DNA of 61,395 bases from DASXVX01 sp036504075 (GCA_036504075.1 DASXVX010000058.1:1-61395), one strand, 5' to 3'. Shown: positions 24,002 through 32,934, counted from the first letter of the stretch. Translations and numbers: made by a program. Notes: generated from the letters alone by a model not told the origin.

Positions 24002-24570
24002 TCCGGCTGGAGCTGGCGGGGGAGCATACCCGGTTGCACTCCACGCTCTGCTGCCAGTGCCCGCACGGGTCTACAGGCTGCTGCGCCAGCCCGCCGGGCG
24101 TGGACTGGTCGGACATCGGCCGGATTGTCACCCTGGGCGGCCGGGACTGGCTACTGGAGCAAATGGCGGCCGGCAGCCTGCGGACCGGTGTCCGGGGGCT
24201 TTTGCTCAAGCGGGTGGAGAACCAGGAGCCCAACGCCGGGGTCTGGCCCACCAAGTGCGTCTACCACGGGCCGCAGGGCTGTACCATCGCACCGGACCGC
24301 CGGGCGGCTACGTGCAACTACTACGTCTGCGACGACGGCTTCGCCTGGGCCGGCGAGAACCAGGGCGAGCCGGCCGCCGTGGCGGGCCGGGAAATCCACG
24401 CCGTGCTCATGGCGCTTTACGGTCGCTGGGACCTGGAGATTCTCGCGGCGGTGCAGGAGCGGTGGCCGGCCGGCCCGCCCTGGGATGCCGCCTTTCTGGA
24501 CTGGCTGGGGGCGGAGTACCGGCAGAAGGTCGGGAGCGCCCGCCGGGAGTTGAAATTCCGTCAAGCATAG
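23998..24570 (+). CDS. Cys-rich YkgJ-like protein coupled to murT-gatD
   Basis: A 190-residue cytosolic protein with cysteine clusters of the YkgJ / zinc- or iron-chelating kind: TLCCQCPHGSTGCC near the N-terminus, then KCVYHGPQGC and TCNYYVCDDG about 60-90 residues on. These could hold a metal ion or Fe-S cluster. The C-terminal half is helical (REIHAVLMALYGRWDLEIL). The ATG overlaps the gatD stop (ATGA), so translation is coupled to the peptidoglycan-amidation genes. A third partner of MurT-GatD is not part of the known enzyme, and its role is unknown. A terminator follows at 24576. Confidence 0.72.
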   Translation: MIRLELAGEHTRLHSTLCCQCPHGSTGCCASPPGVDWSDIGRIVTLGGRDWLLEQMAAGSLRTGVRGLLLKRVENQEPNAGVWPTKCVYHGPQGCTIAPDRRAATCNYYVCDDGFAWAGENQGEPAAVAGREIHAVLMALYGRWDLEILAAVQERWPAGPPWDAAFLDWLGAEYRQKVGSARRELKFRQA

Positions 24571-24575
24571 CTGTG

Positions 24576-24607
24576 TGGCCTGTCGCCGACAAGGTGGCAG
24601 GCCATTT
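24576..24607 (+). terminator. terminator of the murT-gatD operon
   Basis: TGGCCTGTCGCC pairs with GGTGGCAGGCCA (with G-T pairs) around five bases, followed by TTT. Confidence 0.75.
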
Positions 24608-24684
24608 CCCGTATTTGATGCAGGATTAAAGGATTAGCCAGGCGAAATAATTGCGCTAGTGCTGAGATTGCGGGAGGTGCTGAC

Positions 24685-26574
24685 GTGAAGCGGACAGGTG
24701 GCATCGCACTCATTTTGCTTCTGGTTACTGCCCTGCTCGGGGTGCCCGGCGCACGGGCTGCCGGTACGGTGACCTTTAGGACGCCGCCGGAAGGACAGAC
24801 CGTACGCGGTCCGGTCACAATCGACTTTACCGGACCAGTGGCGGGAGTGGGCTATGCCATCCGCTTTGAGGCCGCGCGCGGCAAGGATGCGACCAGCGGG
24901 TTCCGCTCGTTCCCGCTGACCGGCGTCCCCTCGCCCACGGACAGCAAGCGGATTGTGGCCTTTCAGTGGGACCCAGCCGGGTTGAGCGGCGGCCCGTACA
25001 CGCTGCGGGTCAGGCTCGTGAATCCCGACACGGACGAACTCATGGCGCTGGGCACCCGGAACATCACCCTCGATGACACGGACCACTCTCCGGATGTCCA
25101 ATTGGCCGCACCGGCGACGGCGTCCGGCCAGGTCGACGTGACCGTGACCGTGACCGATGCGGACCTTGAAGGCTGGCGTCTGGAGACCGTAGACGCCGCG
25201 GGCGTCCGGAAGCCGGTCCTCGAGGGCCGTACCGCCGGGGTTGCCCACGCTGGCTGGGACACGGCGCTGCTCTTGGATGGCACCTATCTGTTACAGGTCA
25301 CAGCCTGGGACAAGCTGGGCAATGAGAAAGTCGTAAATCGTACTGTACCGGTGCACAATCCTGCGCCGGCCGTGACCCTCAGCGCCCTCACCGCCGACCC
25401 GGGTTCGGCCTTCCTGTCTTTCACCTATACTGCGGCTGCGACGGTGAGCATCGGGCTCTCCGTCCGTCTCAACGACCGCGAGGTCGCGAAAGGCGCTGCC
25501 AGGGGGCCGGCCGGCACTGATGTGCCGGCGAGCGTTCCCGTGGATCTGACCGGGCTGAACCCGGGGGTGTACGCAGTAGCCGTGCAGGTTGAAGATGCGG
25601 CCGGGCGGAAGGGGACCGGCGAATTCTCCCTGAAGATGGTTACCCCGCTGCCGGGGCCGGTACTGGAGGAACTGCCGGAGTACACCCAGGGGCTGGTCAC
25701 TCTTCGCTTCGCCATGCCGTCCTACGTCGGCATCACCCGCTTTGATATCGTGCGCACCGGTCCCGATGGAGTCCGCACCATCACCATGCCAACGGTGCCG
25801 GCCTCCCCGGGGCCAGTCGAGGTCACCGATCGTCCTGACGCACCGGGCCGCCATGTCTACAAGGTCGTGGCCCTTTGGGATGACGGGCGCCAGTCCGACA
25901 GCGTCGGGCGTGCGACCATCGTTGACGCCGAGGGACCACGGCTGGGGAACGTTTCGGTCTCCGGGATCGACGGCCTCGGCATCAACATGCGCTGGGAGCC
26001 TGCCGTGGACACCAGCGGGGTGAAGAGCTACAGCGTGGTACTCCTGGACGGCGGCCGGCGCCGGGTGCTGTCGGAAATCGCCAGGCCTGGCGCATCCGGT
26101 TATGCCACCGCACTGCCGGAAGGGGAGCACACGGTCCTGCTGGCGGCAACGGACCGGGCCAGCAACGTATCGGAAAGCGCTCCCCTGACCTTCCGGGTGC
26201 AGCCGGGAGCCGTCGCGCTGATGAGCAAGGGCCGCTTCCTGCCGGGAGACGTGCCGGGCTTTATTGAGGACGGCCGCACCTGGGTGCCGCTCCGCTTGTT
26301 CGGCGAGACGCTGGGGTATCAGGTGAGCTGGGACGGAAAGCGGCAGACGGCGTCGATCCTGGACTCCCGCACCGGGAAAGTCGTTCTGGCGGCGGTGGGC
26401 GACACGACCCTGCGCATACTCGACAGGACCGGTGAGCAACTGGTTGTGCTTCCTGCGGCTCCCCGCATCACGGGCGATCGGGTCGTGGTCCCCCTGCGGG
26501 CGCTGGTGGAGGCCCTGGGCGCCCGAGTTGAGTGGAACAGCGATCTCCGAACGGTGACAATCCTGACGGATTAG
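24685..26574 (+). CDS. secreted multidomain protein with Ig/FnIII-like repeats and copper amine oxidase-type stalk domain
   Basis: A 629-residue secreted protein. The signal peptide ends near residue 25 (GVPGARA-AG). It continues with about five beta-sandwich repeats of roughly 90-100 residues (for example RTPPEGQTVRGPVTIDFTG; SPDVQLAAPATASGQVDVTV; AVTLSALTADPG; LPEYTQGLVTLRFAMPSYVG). The end is a copper amine oxidase N-terminal-like domain (FIEDGRTWVPLRLFGETLGYQVSWD; VVVPLRALVEALGARVEWN), a common surface stalk module in Firmicutes that does not imply oxidase activity. GTG 24685 follows GGGAGGTG. Single gene with its own terminator. Probably a surface or matrix protein. Confidence 0.8.
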   Translation: MKRTGGIALILLLVTALLGVPGARAAGTVTFRTPPEGQTVRGPVTIDFTGPVAGVGYAIRFEAARGKDATSGFRSFPLTGVPSPTDSKRIVAFQWDPAGLSGGPYTLRVRLVNPDTDELMALGTRNITLDDTDHSPDVQLAAPATASGQVDVTVTVTDADLEGWRLETVDAAGVRKPVLEGRTAGVAHAGWDTALLLDGTYLLQVTAWDKLGNEKVVNRTVPVHNPAPAVTLSALTADPGSAFLSFTYTAAATVSIGLSVRLNDREVAKGAARGPAGTDVPASVPVDLTGLNPGVYAVAVQVEDAAGRKGTGEFSLKMVTPLPGPVLEELPEYTQGLVTLRFAMPSYVGITRFDIVRTGPDGVRTITMPTVPASPGPVEVTDRPDAPGRHVYKVVALWDDGRQSDSVGRATIVDAEGPRLGNVSVSGIDGLGINMRWEPAVDTSGVKSYSVVLLDGGRRRVLSEIARPGASGYATALPEGEHTVLLAATDRASNVSESAPLTFRVQPGAVALMSKGRFLPGDVPGFIEDGRTWVPLRLFGETLGYQVSWDGKRQTASILDSRTGKVVLAAVGDTTLRILDRTGEQLVVLPAAPRITGDRVVVPLRALVEALGARVEWNSDLRTVTILTD

Positions 26575-26611
26575 CAGCAAGGTACCCAATTGACCCTGCA
26601 AACGGATCAGC

Positions 26612-26637
26612 GACCCCGCCTGCCAGGCGGGGTCTTT
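26612..26637 (+). terminator. intrinsic terminator
   Basis: GACCCCGCC pairs with GGCGGGGTC over five bases, followed by TTT. Confidence 0.85.
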
Positions 26638-26740
26638 GCTTGCCTGCGGGTGAAATCGTCACACTTGATTGGAAATATCTAGGAAGGCGGGTACGATGGC
26701 CGTAAGGTCAGTGTGTCGGAGGAGGAGGAGGGGCAGCCTC

Positions 26741-27547
26741 ATGATACAAAATCTCCAGAATCTCATTTGGCTCTGGGCGATCCTCGGTTTCACCATTTTC
26801 CCGGCCGTCAAAGCGTTCTACACCCAGGTCCGCCGCCAGATGCTCATCGCGCAGATTGAAAAGACCCGGGGTTCCAAGGTCATTACCATGATCCACCGGC
26901 AGGATGCGGGGATTCTCGGCGCGCTCATGGTGAAGATGATCGACCTGGACGACAGCGAAAAGATGATGCAACTGGTCCGGGACGCCGGCGACAAGCCCAT
27001 CGACCTGGTGCTCCACACCCCTGGCGGGCTGGTGATCGCGGCCGAGCAGATCACCCGGGTGCTGCACGCCCACAAACCCGGCGTCACCGTGATCGTCCCG
27101 CAGTACGCCATGTCGGGCGGAACCATGCTCTGCCTGGCCGCCGGCCAGATTCTCATGGATGCCAACGCCATGCTGGGACCCATCGACCCGCAGTTGAATA
27201 ACTACCCCGCCAGCGGCTACATGAAGGTGCTGCAGCTGAAGGACAAGAACGCCGTCTCGGACGAAACCATCATGATGGCTGACATGGCCGCGAAGGCCAC
27301 GAAGCAGGTCCAGGCGATGGCAGAGGCGCTCCTGAAGGACAAGCTGGGTGACGAGAAGGCCGCCCAGGTCTCGACGATCCTGAGCGAAGGCCGCTGGACC
27401 CACGATTATCCGCTCCATTACGAGCAACTCCGGGACCTGGGCCTGCCGGTGAGCACGGACATTCCGCCGGTTTTCGTGGCGCTGCTGGGCCTCTCCAGCC
27501 CGGCGTCCACAAAAGTCATGCGCAAGGTGGCGGCAGCGAAAAAATAA
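26741..27547 (+). CDS. membrane-anchored ClpP-fold serine protease (SDH_sah family)
   Basis: A 268-residue protein of the serine dehydrogenase proteinase (SppA/ClpP-class crotonase fold) family. One N-terminal membrane helix (about residues 7-23). The protease core has HTPGG (92-96) and the nucleophile S125 in QYAMSGGTMLCLAAG, then DANAMLGPIDPQ. The catalytic partner cannot be fixed by eye. ATG 26741 follows a GGAGGAGGAGGGG tract; ATGs further up lack such a site. Family members cleave membrane or secreted proteins. Single gene. Confidence 0.85.
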   Translation: MIQNLQNLIWLWAILGFTIFPAVKAFYTQVRRQMLIAQIEKTRGSKVITMIHRQDAGILGALMVKMIDLDDSEKMMQLVRDAGDKPIDLVLHTPGGLVIAAEQITRVLHAHKPGVTVIVPQYAMSGGTMLCLAAGQILMDANAMLGPIDPQLNNYPASGYMKVLQLKDKNAVSDETIMMADMAAKATKQVQAMAEALLKDKLGDEKAAQVSTILSEGRWTHDYPLHYEQLRDLGLPVSTDIPPVFVALLGLSSPASTKVMRKVAAAKK

Positions 27548-27872
27548 CGCATAGACCCCGCACAGCGGGGACAAGATACTATCGAAGTCGCCGCCCGACC
27601 AACGCAGGTGGGGCAGCCTTCCCCGCAAAGCGGCGTAGCGCCCTATCGGGCCCCATGGCACCGGCGGCGCCGCCTCCGCCCATCCGGAGGCCCGGGTACC
27701 CGGGCCGTCCCGGCGGGTTATGCAAAAACCGGAGCTCAGGGCTCCGGTTTTTGCGCGAGTTAGGGCATACCCTAAATGTACTGCGGGCGTCAAAATAATG
27801 TACGGCTCTGGCAAGGGTTCCCCCACGGGAATCCTGCGCAAGCCCCGGATCATGTTGTGAGGAGGAACGGTC
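27548..27872. other. intergenic region with two hairpins and a palindrome
   Basis: No gene is seen. CCCCG/CGGGG at 27556-27570 is a weak hairpin after the protease gene. A strong hairpin with 12-bp arms at 27724-27735 and 27741-27752, bordered by A5 and T5, is a bidirectional-type terminator. A 6-bp palindrome (TTAGGG, four bases, CCCTAA, 27760-27775) lies in the trxB promoter region and could be an operator. GC-rich filler lies at 27600-27720. Confidence 0.6.
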
Positions 27873-28823
27873 ATGCGTAAAGTCGTTATTCTCGGTACCG
27901 GACCAGCGGGACTTACCGCCGCCATCTACACCGCCCGGGCAAATTTGCAGCCCCTCATCATCGAAGGGAATGAGCCCGGGGGGCAGCTCACGATGACGAC
28001 CGAGGTGGAGAATTTCCCCGGGTTTCCGGAAGGCATTATGGGTCCGCAGCTCATGGACAACATGCGGTCGCAGGCGGAGCGGTTCGGGGCCGAGTTTCAG
28101 TCTGGCTGGGTCTCCAGCGTTGACTTCTCGCAGCGTCCTTTCAAAATCACGGTGGACGAGACCGAGGTAATTGAAGCGGAGACCGTGATCATTTCCACCG
28201 GCGCTTCGGCCAAACTCCTGGGCATTTCCGGCGAGCGGGAGAACATGGGACGGGGCGTTTCCACCTGTGCGACTTGCGACGGCTTCTTCTACAGCGGCAA
28301 GAAAGTGCTGGTGGTCGGCGGCGGGGATTCGGCCATGGAGGAAGGCAACTTCCTGACCAAGTTCGCCCACGTAACGATCGTGCATCGGCGGGCTGAACTG
28401 CGGGCCTCCAAGATCATGCAGGACCGGGTTCGGGCCAACCCCAAGGTCGCCTGGGCACTCAATGTGAACCCGCTGGAAGTGGTCATGAGCGACAAGGGCT
28501 TCCAGGGCCTGAAAGTGCGGGACAATGCCACCGGTCAGGAGCAGATCCTGGAAGCGGACGGTATGTTCGTGGCCATCGGCCATTCGCCCAACACGGCCTT
28601 CCTCGGCGGCCAGATTGAGCTGGACGCGAACGGGTACATCAAGACGAAGCCCGATTCCGCCGAGACCAATATCGCCGGGGTGTTTGCCTGCGGCGACGTC
28701 AAGGACCACAAGTACCGGCAGGCGATCACTGCGGCCGGCTCGGGCTGCGCGGCGGCCCTGGATTGCGAGAAATTCCTGGAGCACTCCGCCGCCCATGACT
28801 GGTCGCAGACCCTGAACAAGTAG
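27873..28823 (+). CDS. trxB: thioredoxin reductase
   Basis: NADPH-dependent flavoenzyme that reduces thioredoxin in the cytosol, 316 aa. FAD site: ILGTGPAGLTAAIYTARA. Redox-active C132-x-x-C135 in TCATCDGFF. NADPH site: VLVVGGGDSAMEEGNFL, with the HRRAELRASK segment recognising the NADP phosphate. Late FAD motif: GVFACGDVKDHKYRQAITAAGSGCAAAL. Length and order are standard for bacterial TrxB. GAGGAGGAACGG precedes the ATG. Monocistronic; followed by a copy of an inverted-repeat element. Confidence 0.96.
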   Translation: MRKVVILGTGPAGLTAAIYTARANLQPLIIEGNEPGGQLTMTTEVENFPGFPEGIMGPQLMDNMRSQAERFGAEFQSGWVSSVDFSQRPFKITVDETEVIEAETVIISTGASAKLLGISGERENMGRGVSTCATCDGFFYSGKKVLVVGGGDSAMEEGNFLTKFAHVTIVHRRAELRASKIMQDRVRANPKVAWALNVNPLEVVMSDKGFQGLKVRDNATGQEQILEADGMFVAIGHSPNTAFLGGQIELDANGYIKTKPDSAETNIAGVFACGDVKDHKYRQAITAAGSGCAAALDCEKFLEHSAAHDWSQTLNK

Positions 28824-28829
28824 CGCTCC

Positions 28830-28891
28830 GGGGTATCCTGCTTGCTCCCCGGTCGCCTCCGGCGCCCGAACGTCGCTGCGCAGGATACCCC
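28830..28891 (+). repeat. short dispersed element, copy 1, with 12-bp terminal inverted repeats
   Basis: GGGGTATCCTGC (28830-28841) and GCAGGATACCCC (28880-28891) are perfect inverted ends. The inside shares GAGCAAGCAGG and GCAGCGACGTTCGG-type blocks (read on the minus strand) with a second copy at 34748-34824 in opposite orientation. It lies 6 bases after the trxB stop and may also fold as a terminator. Confidence 0.65.
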
Positions 28892-28975
28892 TTCGCTTTC
28901 GCCAGAAGCGGCCCGCCACTCCACGAGAGCGGCGGGCTTTTTGCGCGCAGAATACCTCCGAGAGGAGGGACGCAC

Positions 28976-29257
28976 ATGCCGCAACTTGAGGTTTACTGCA
29001 CCGTGCAGAACTGCGACTACTGGGGCAAGAACAACCACTGCCTCGCAGAAAAGATTCTGATCGTGTCCGACACCCAGGCCGCCGCCTGGCCCGATACCGT
29101 CGACGCGCCGGCCGGCAGCCAACTCGCCAGTACCACCGTCGAAACCTGCATGCAAACCGCCTGCAAGACCTTCCGGCCCATGTACAGCCAGGCCGGCCCC
29201 GTTCAGGACCAGCGGAACGCCAACCCGCAACTGGCGGCGAAGTTCCCCCACCAGTAG
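28976..29257 (+). CDS. DUF1540 family protein
   Basis: A 93-residue Cys-containing protein with one DUF1540 module: EVYCTVQNCDYWGKNNHC followed by the AEKILIV strand, then a second Cys pair, ETCMQTACKTF. Cys spacing suggests a small zinc- or metal-binding fold. No signal peptide or membrane segment. GAGAGGAGGG precedes the ATG. DUF1540 proteins are common in spore-forming Firmicutes and have no established function. It stands alone before selB. Confidence 0.8.
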   Translation: MPQLEVYCTVQNCDYWGKNNHCLAEKILIVSDTQAAAWPDTVDAPAGSQLASTTVETCMQTACKTFRPMYSQAGPVQDQRNANPQLAAKFPHQ

Positions 29258-29341
29258 ACTTCCAAGACCCCGACCACTCTCCCCCCGGCCTTTCCAATTG
29301 TGGTACACTTGACCCAAGTGGCACGCAGGAGGAAGAATTCC

Positions 29342-31231
29342 TTGAAGCACTTGGTCATTGGCACAGCAGGTCACGTGGACCACGGCAAATCCGCGCTCAT
29401 CCGGGCGTTGACCGGGGTGGAGACGGACCGGTTCCCCGAGGAGAAGGAGCGGGGCATCTCCATCGATATCGGCTTTGCCCGGTTCGTCCTGCCCAGCGGG
29501 CGGGGGGCCGGGGTGATTGACGTCCCCGGCCACGAAAAGTTCATCAAGAACATGCTGGCCGGTATCACCGGCATCGATCTGGTACTGCTGGTGGTGGCGG
29601 CGGACGAAGGCGTCATGCCGCAGACCCGGGAGCACCTGGACATTCTGCGGCTGTTGGAAATCAAGCAGGGCATCATCGTCCTCACGAAAAAAGACCTGGT
29701 GGACGCGGAGATGCTCGAACTGGTCCAGGAGGACGTGAAAGATGCGGTCAAGGGGACCTTCCTGGAGAAGGCCCCGGTCATGGCCGTCTCCAGCGTCACC
29801 GGCGATGGGCTGAAGGATCTGGTACAGTTGCTGGACCAGATGCTGGAGACCACCGAGTCCAAGGACGTGACCGCCTTTGCCCGGCTGCCCGTCGACCGCT
29901 CGTTTGTGCGGCCGGGCTTCGGCACGGTGGTGACGGGCACGCTGGTCGGCGGCGCCATCCGGGAAGGCGACCGGATGGAACTGCTCCCGCTTGGTCTGGA
30001 GGTCCGGGTCCGGGGCCTGCAGAGTCACGGCGAGAAACTGGAGAAGGCCGAGGCGGGCCAGCGGACGGCCGTGAATCTGGCCGGCATCGAGCGGAGCGAC
30101 GTCCAGCGGGGCCACGTGCTGTGCGCCCCCGGCGCCCTGACCGCGACTTCGTCGCTGGCGGTCCGGCTGCACCTGCTGCACTCCTGGCCCAAAGAGCTGA
30201 AGCACGGCACTCGGGTTCACCTGCACAGCGGGACCAGCGAAGTGCTGGGCCGGGTGCTGCTGCTGGACCGGGACGTCCTGCGCCCCGGCGAGACGGCCTA
30301 CGTGCAGGTCAAGACCGAGGAGCCCCTGGTGGTGGGCCGTGGCGACCATTATATCATCCGGTCGTACAGCCCGGTACATACCATGGGCGGCGGCGTGGTG
30401 GTGGAGCCCCACGCCCAGTTCAAGAAGTCCCAGGGGACCGAGGCCATCGCCGAACTGAAAGTCAAGGAGACCGGCGGCCTGGCCGGCGTCCTCTCGGAGA
30501 CCTTGGCCCGTTCCGGCATGGCGCCGCTCAATGTGGCCGAACTGGCCAAGCGGTCCGGCATTCCGCCGGAGACCATCGCCCAGGAACTGCCGAACATGGC
30601 GCAGGACGTGCGCCGGCTGGAGGGCGGCCTGCTGATTCACCGCAAGGGCTTCGGTGCCTTTATGGCAGCGGTGACTGATTTCTTGCAGGCGTTCTATGCC
30701 CAATACCCCCTGCGCCAGGGGCCGGCAAAGGAAGAGGTCCGGCGCAAGCTGAACATCGGGGGCAAGGAGTTCGGGATGCTGCTGGCCGCCGCCACGGCCG
30801 GCGGCGAACTCGCGGTCATCCGGGAGCGAGTCGCCCTGGCGGGCCGGACACCGGCGCCCAACGCTGTTCAGACCCAAATCGCCGACTCCATCCAGCGAGC
30901 GGTGGCCGAGGCGGGCTTCAACCCACCGACGATCGGCGAACTGAAAGAGCGGTTCAAGGCGAAGGAGACCGAAGAGGTGGTCATCTACCTCACGGAGCAG
31001 GCCCGGGTTATGCGGGTCGGCGAGGACCTGATCATCGCCGCCGATGTGCTGGAAGAGGCGGCCCAAAAGACCCGAGAGCACCTGAAAGCCCAGGGTCGGC
31101 TTTCGGTGGCCGAGTTCCGGGATCTCCTGGGCACCACCCGGAAGTTTGCCCTGCCGCTGCTGGAATGGATGGACGAACAAAAAATCACCCGGCGGGCCGG
31201 CGACGAGCGGCTGCCAGGGCCAAATGCCTGA
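29342..31231 (+). CDS. selB: selenocysteine-specific translation elongation factor
   Basis: SelB is a GTPase that brings Sec-tRNA to UGA codons by binding the SECIS hairpin of the mRNA. G domain: GTAGHVDHGKSALI (G1), TDRFPEEKERGISIDIGFA (G2), DVPGHEKFIKN (G3) and LTKKDL (G4). EF-Tu-like domains II-III follow to about residue 370, then C-terminal winged-helix repeats (about 380-629), the last of which binds SECIS RNA (LSVAEFRDLLGTTRKFALPLLEWMD). TTG 29342 lies 7 bases after AGGAGGA. An extended -10 (TGG TACACT) is at 29304-29309. No selA, selD or tRNA-Sec gene is in the window. Confidence 0.96.
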   Translation: MKHLVIGTAGHVDHGKSALIRALTGVETDRFPEEKERGISIDIGFARFVLPSGRGAGVIDVPGHEKFIKNMLAGITGIDLVLLVVAADEGVMPQTREHLDILRLLEIKQGIIVLTKKDLVDAEMLELVQEDVKDAVKGTFLEKAPVMAVSSVTGDGLKDLVQLLDQMLETTESKDVTAFARLPVDRSFVRPGFGTVVTGTLVGGAIREGDRMELLPLGLEVRVRGLQSHGEKLEKAEAGQRTAVNLAGIERSDVQRGHVLCAPGALTATSSLAVRLHLLHSWPKELKHGTRVHLHSGTSEVLGRVLLLDRDVLRPGETAYVQVKTEEPLVVGRGDHYIIRSYSPVHTMGGGVVVEPHAQFKKSQGTEAIAELKVKETGGLAGVLSETLARSGMAPLNVAELAKRSGIPPETIAQELPNMAQDVRRLEGGLLIHRKGFGAFMAAVTDFLQAFYAQYPLRQGPAKEEVRRKLNIGGKEFGMLLAAATAGGELAVIRERVALAGRTPAPNAVQTQIADSIQRAVAEAGFNPPTIGELKERFKAKETEEVVIYLTEQARVMRVGEDLIIAADVLEEAAQKTREHLKAQGRLSVAEFRDLLGTTRKFALPLLEWMDEQKITRRAGDERLPGPNA

Positions 31232-31234
31232 AAC

Positions 31235-31263
31235 GGCGCCCCCATCGTGTGGATGGGGGCGCC
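31235..31263 (+). terminator. GC-rich hairpin after selB
   Basis: GGCGCCCCCATC pairs perfectly with GATGGGGGCGCC over five bases, four bases past the selB stop. The T-tract is poor. Confidence 0.7.
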
Positions 31264-31310
31264 TGCGTCTGCGACGGCCGATTTACCCCGCCATCTCCGA
31301 CCGGATGGCA

Positions 31311-31502
31311 TTACCCCGTCATCCCGGACCGGATGGCGAAGAAGAGAAAGAGCGTCAGGACGACGGCCAGGACGAGCCAGAGTCCATTCACGGTCTGGTC
31401 CGGGTTCCCCTTGCTCATCCGGGTGGCGACGACCAGCCCCAGCACGATCACCGCCGGCGCCCCGAAGACGACCCCCACGATCAACCAGACCAACTTCGGC
31501 AC
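31311..31502 (-). CDS. small two-helix membrane protein
   Basis: A 63-residue protein with two hydrophobic segments (KLVWLIVGVVFGAPAVIVLG and LWLVLAVVLTLFLFFAI) joined by a short polar loop. GTG 31502 is chosen because GGAGGGG lies just upstream; an ATG at 31538 has no such site. It is convergent with selB. No family is recognised and function is unknown. Confidence 0.6.
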   Translation of the reverse strand: MPKLVWLIVGVVFGAPAVIVLGLVVATRMSKGNPDQTVNGLWLVLAVVLTLFLFFAIRSGMTG

Positions 31503-31706
31503 GGCGCTCCCCTCCAAAATGGAAAGTGAATCCCACATTGAACCTTGCCGATCACGTATTATTTGGACGAATGGGTTTCCGAAAACGAGATGGATAGACC
31601 AATAGTCCTACAAAAAATGGGCCTGTCCTATTGGAACATTTCTGGGGGAAAATCCGTCTTAACTAGCAGAGAGATTTACAAACCATTCTTTAAGGAGGGA
31701 CACGGC

Positions 31707-31943
31707 GTGAGCACACAGGAAGAACTGAAGCAGCATCTCCCGGCCGAGGTCGCTCGATTCGTGATCCAGGCGTTTCGGGGCTTGGAGCAGGAGAACGTGT
31801 TCGATGCACCTGGCGTGATCGGCGGCATCCTCCGGCAGATGCGGGTGGCCGATTCCGATCTCATCCGCGGCCATGCCGGTCGGACGGAACTTTTGCTGAA
31901 GAAGGCCTTTGCCCGGGGATGCCTTCAGCGGATCGGAGCCTGA
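31707..31943 (+). CDS. small protein of unknown function
   Basis: A 78-residue predicted cytosolic helical protein (STQEELKQHLPAEVARFVIQ, VIGGILRQMRVADSDL, TELLLKKAFARGCL). TAAGGAGGG precedes the GTG start; a longer reading from 31545 has no ribosome site. It ends before a terminator at 31984 and has no obvious partner. I do not recognise the family. Confidence 0.55.
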   Translation: MSTQEELKQHLPAEVARFVIQAFRGLEQENVFDAPGVIGGILRQMRVADSDLIRGHAGRTELLLKKAFARGCLQRIGA

Positions 31944-31983
31944 TCGCTCGTGAAAACCAACCACAACTCCACATCATCTGCTT

Positions 31984-32031
31984 GACCGTTGCTTCGGGGA
32001 TAGGGCAATCCCCGGCGGCAACGGTCATTTT
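31984..32031 (+). terminator. intrinsic terminator with two-part stem
   Basis: GACCGTTGC (31984-31992) pairs with GCAACGGTC (32018-32026), with an inner GGGGAT/ATCCCC pairing, and ATTTT follows. Confidence 0.8.
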
Positions 32032-32124
32032 CCATATAGGCAGAAGGAAGTGGCAGGGAATCTGCCGAACCCATCGGCAGACGATCGCGCAAGCGAAATC
32101 GCCATCGCCGGGAGGAAGGTCCAG

Positions 32125-32934
32125 ATGGGGAAGATCCTGATTGTCGACCCATCGCCGATTGATCGCAAACGGATCCGCAACATTCTTGAAGCTGCCGGCC
32201 ACTCCATGATGGAGATGGCCAGCCCCACGGAGGCGATGCACGAGCTGCTGAACCTGCCGCGGGGAGCAGTAAAGCTCATTCTGACCGAAATGCGCTTCCC
32301 GGACACCACCGGACTGGAGTTCATTCACTGGCTGAAGCGCCAGGGCTGGCTGCCCTACCTGCCGGTGTTGGTGGTGACCGAACAGCCGCCGCGGGAGGCC
32401 GTCATTGAGATGGTGGTGGCGGGGGCCAGTACCATCATCGGGAAGCCTTTCGGGGCCGACCTGTTGCTGCGCCGGGTCACCGAAACCCTGCATGAAGCTG
32501 AAATTTCCCGCCAGGGCGAAGGCGACAGCCTGACCTGGCCGATCGGGGATTTCCTGCGGCGCGAACTGAAGCGGGCCGAACGGAATGGCGCCGACTTCTC
32601 CATCGTCGTCTGCCGGGTGCTGGATCAGCTTGAAGGCCGGGCAGTGCCGGCGCTCATGGGCTGCCTCCTGAAGATCATGCGGGAGTCGGATATCTGGGCG
32701 CGTATGGGCGACGACCAGGTGGTGGTGCTCCTGCCCGATACGGACATGGTTGGCGCCTCCGTGGTGGAGGCCCGCATCTGGAAAATCGTCCAGAACCTCG
32801 CCGAACAACCGGACAAGCCCTTCAAGCTGGACGTGGCCACCGGCATCGCCACCTTCCCCTCGGAAGCGGCGGACGGCGAGACGATGGTCGCGCTCGCCCG
32901 GGAACGCTGCTTCTCCAGCCTACCCAACAGCTAA
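32125..32934 (+). CDS. response regulator-like protein with degenerate receiver and GGDEF domains
   Basis: A 269-residue cytosolic protein. Residues 1-120 form a CheY-like receiver (KILIVDPSPIDRKRI; K107 in IIGKPF), but the phospho-accepting Asp is replaced by E55 (LILTEMRFPD). Residues 140-269 resemble a GGDEF domain in which the signature reads MGDDQ (194-198), so cyclase activity is not expected. E55 might mimic the phosphorylated state. ATG 32125 follows GGGAGGAAGG. It is monocistronic with no histidine kinase nearby. It may act as a constitutive or c-di-GMP/protein-binding regulator; the partner is unknown. Confidence 0.75.
   Translation: MGKILIVDPSPIDRKRIRNILEAAGHSMMEMASPTEAMHELLNLPRGAVKLILTEMRFPDTTGLEFIHWLKRQGWLPYLPVLVVTEQPPREAVIEMVVAGASTIIGKPFGADLLLRRVTETLHEAEISRQGEGDSLTWPIGDFLRRELKRAERNGADFSIVVCRVLDQLEGRAVPALMGCLLKIMRESDIWARMGDDQVVVLLPDTDMVGASVVEARIWKIVQNLAEQPDKPFKLDVATGIATFPSEAADGETMVALARERCFSSLPNS

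Noticed and set aside
28535..31180. 881-codon minus-strand open frame over selB
   Set aside because: Antisense shadow of selB and trxB with no recognisable domain.
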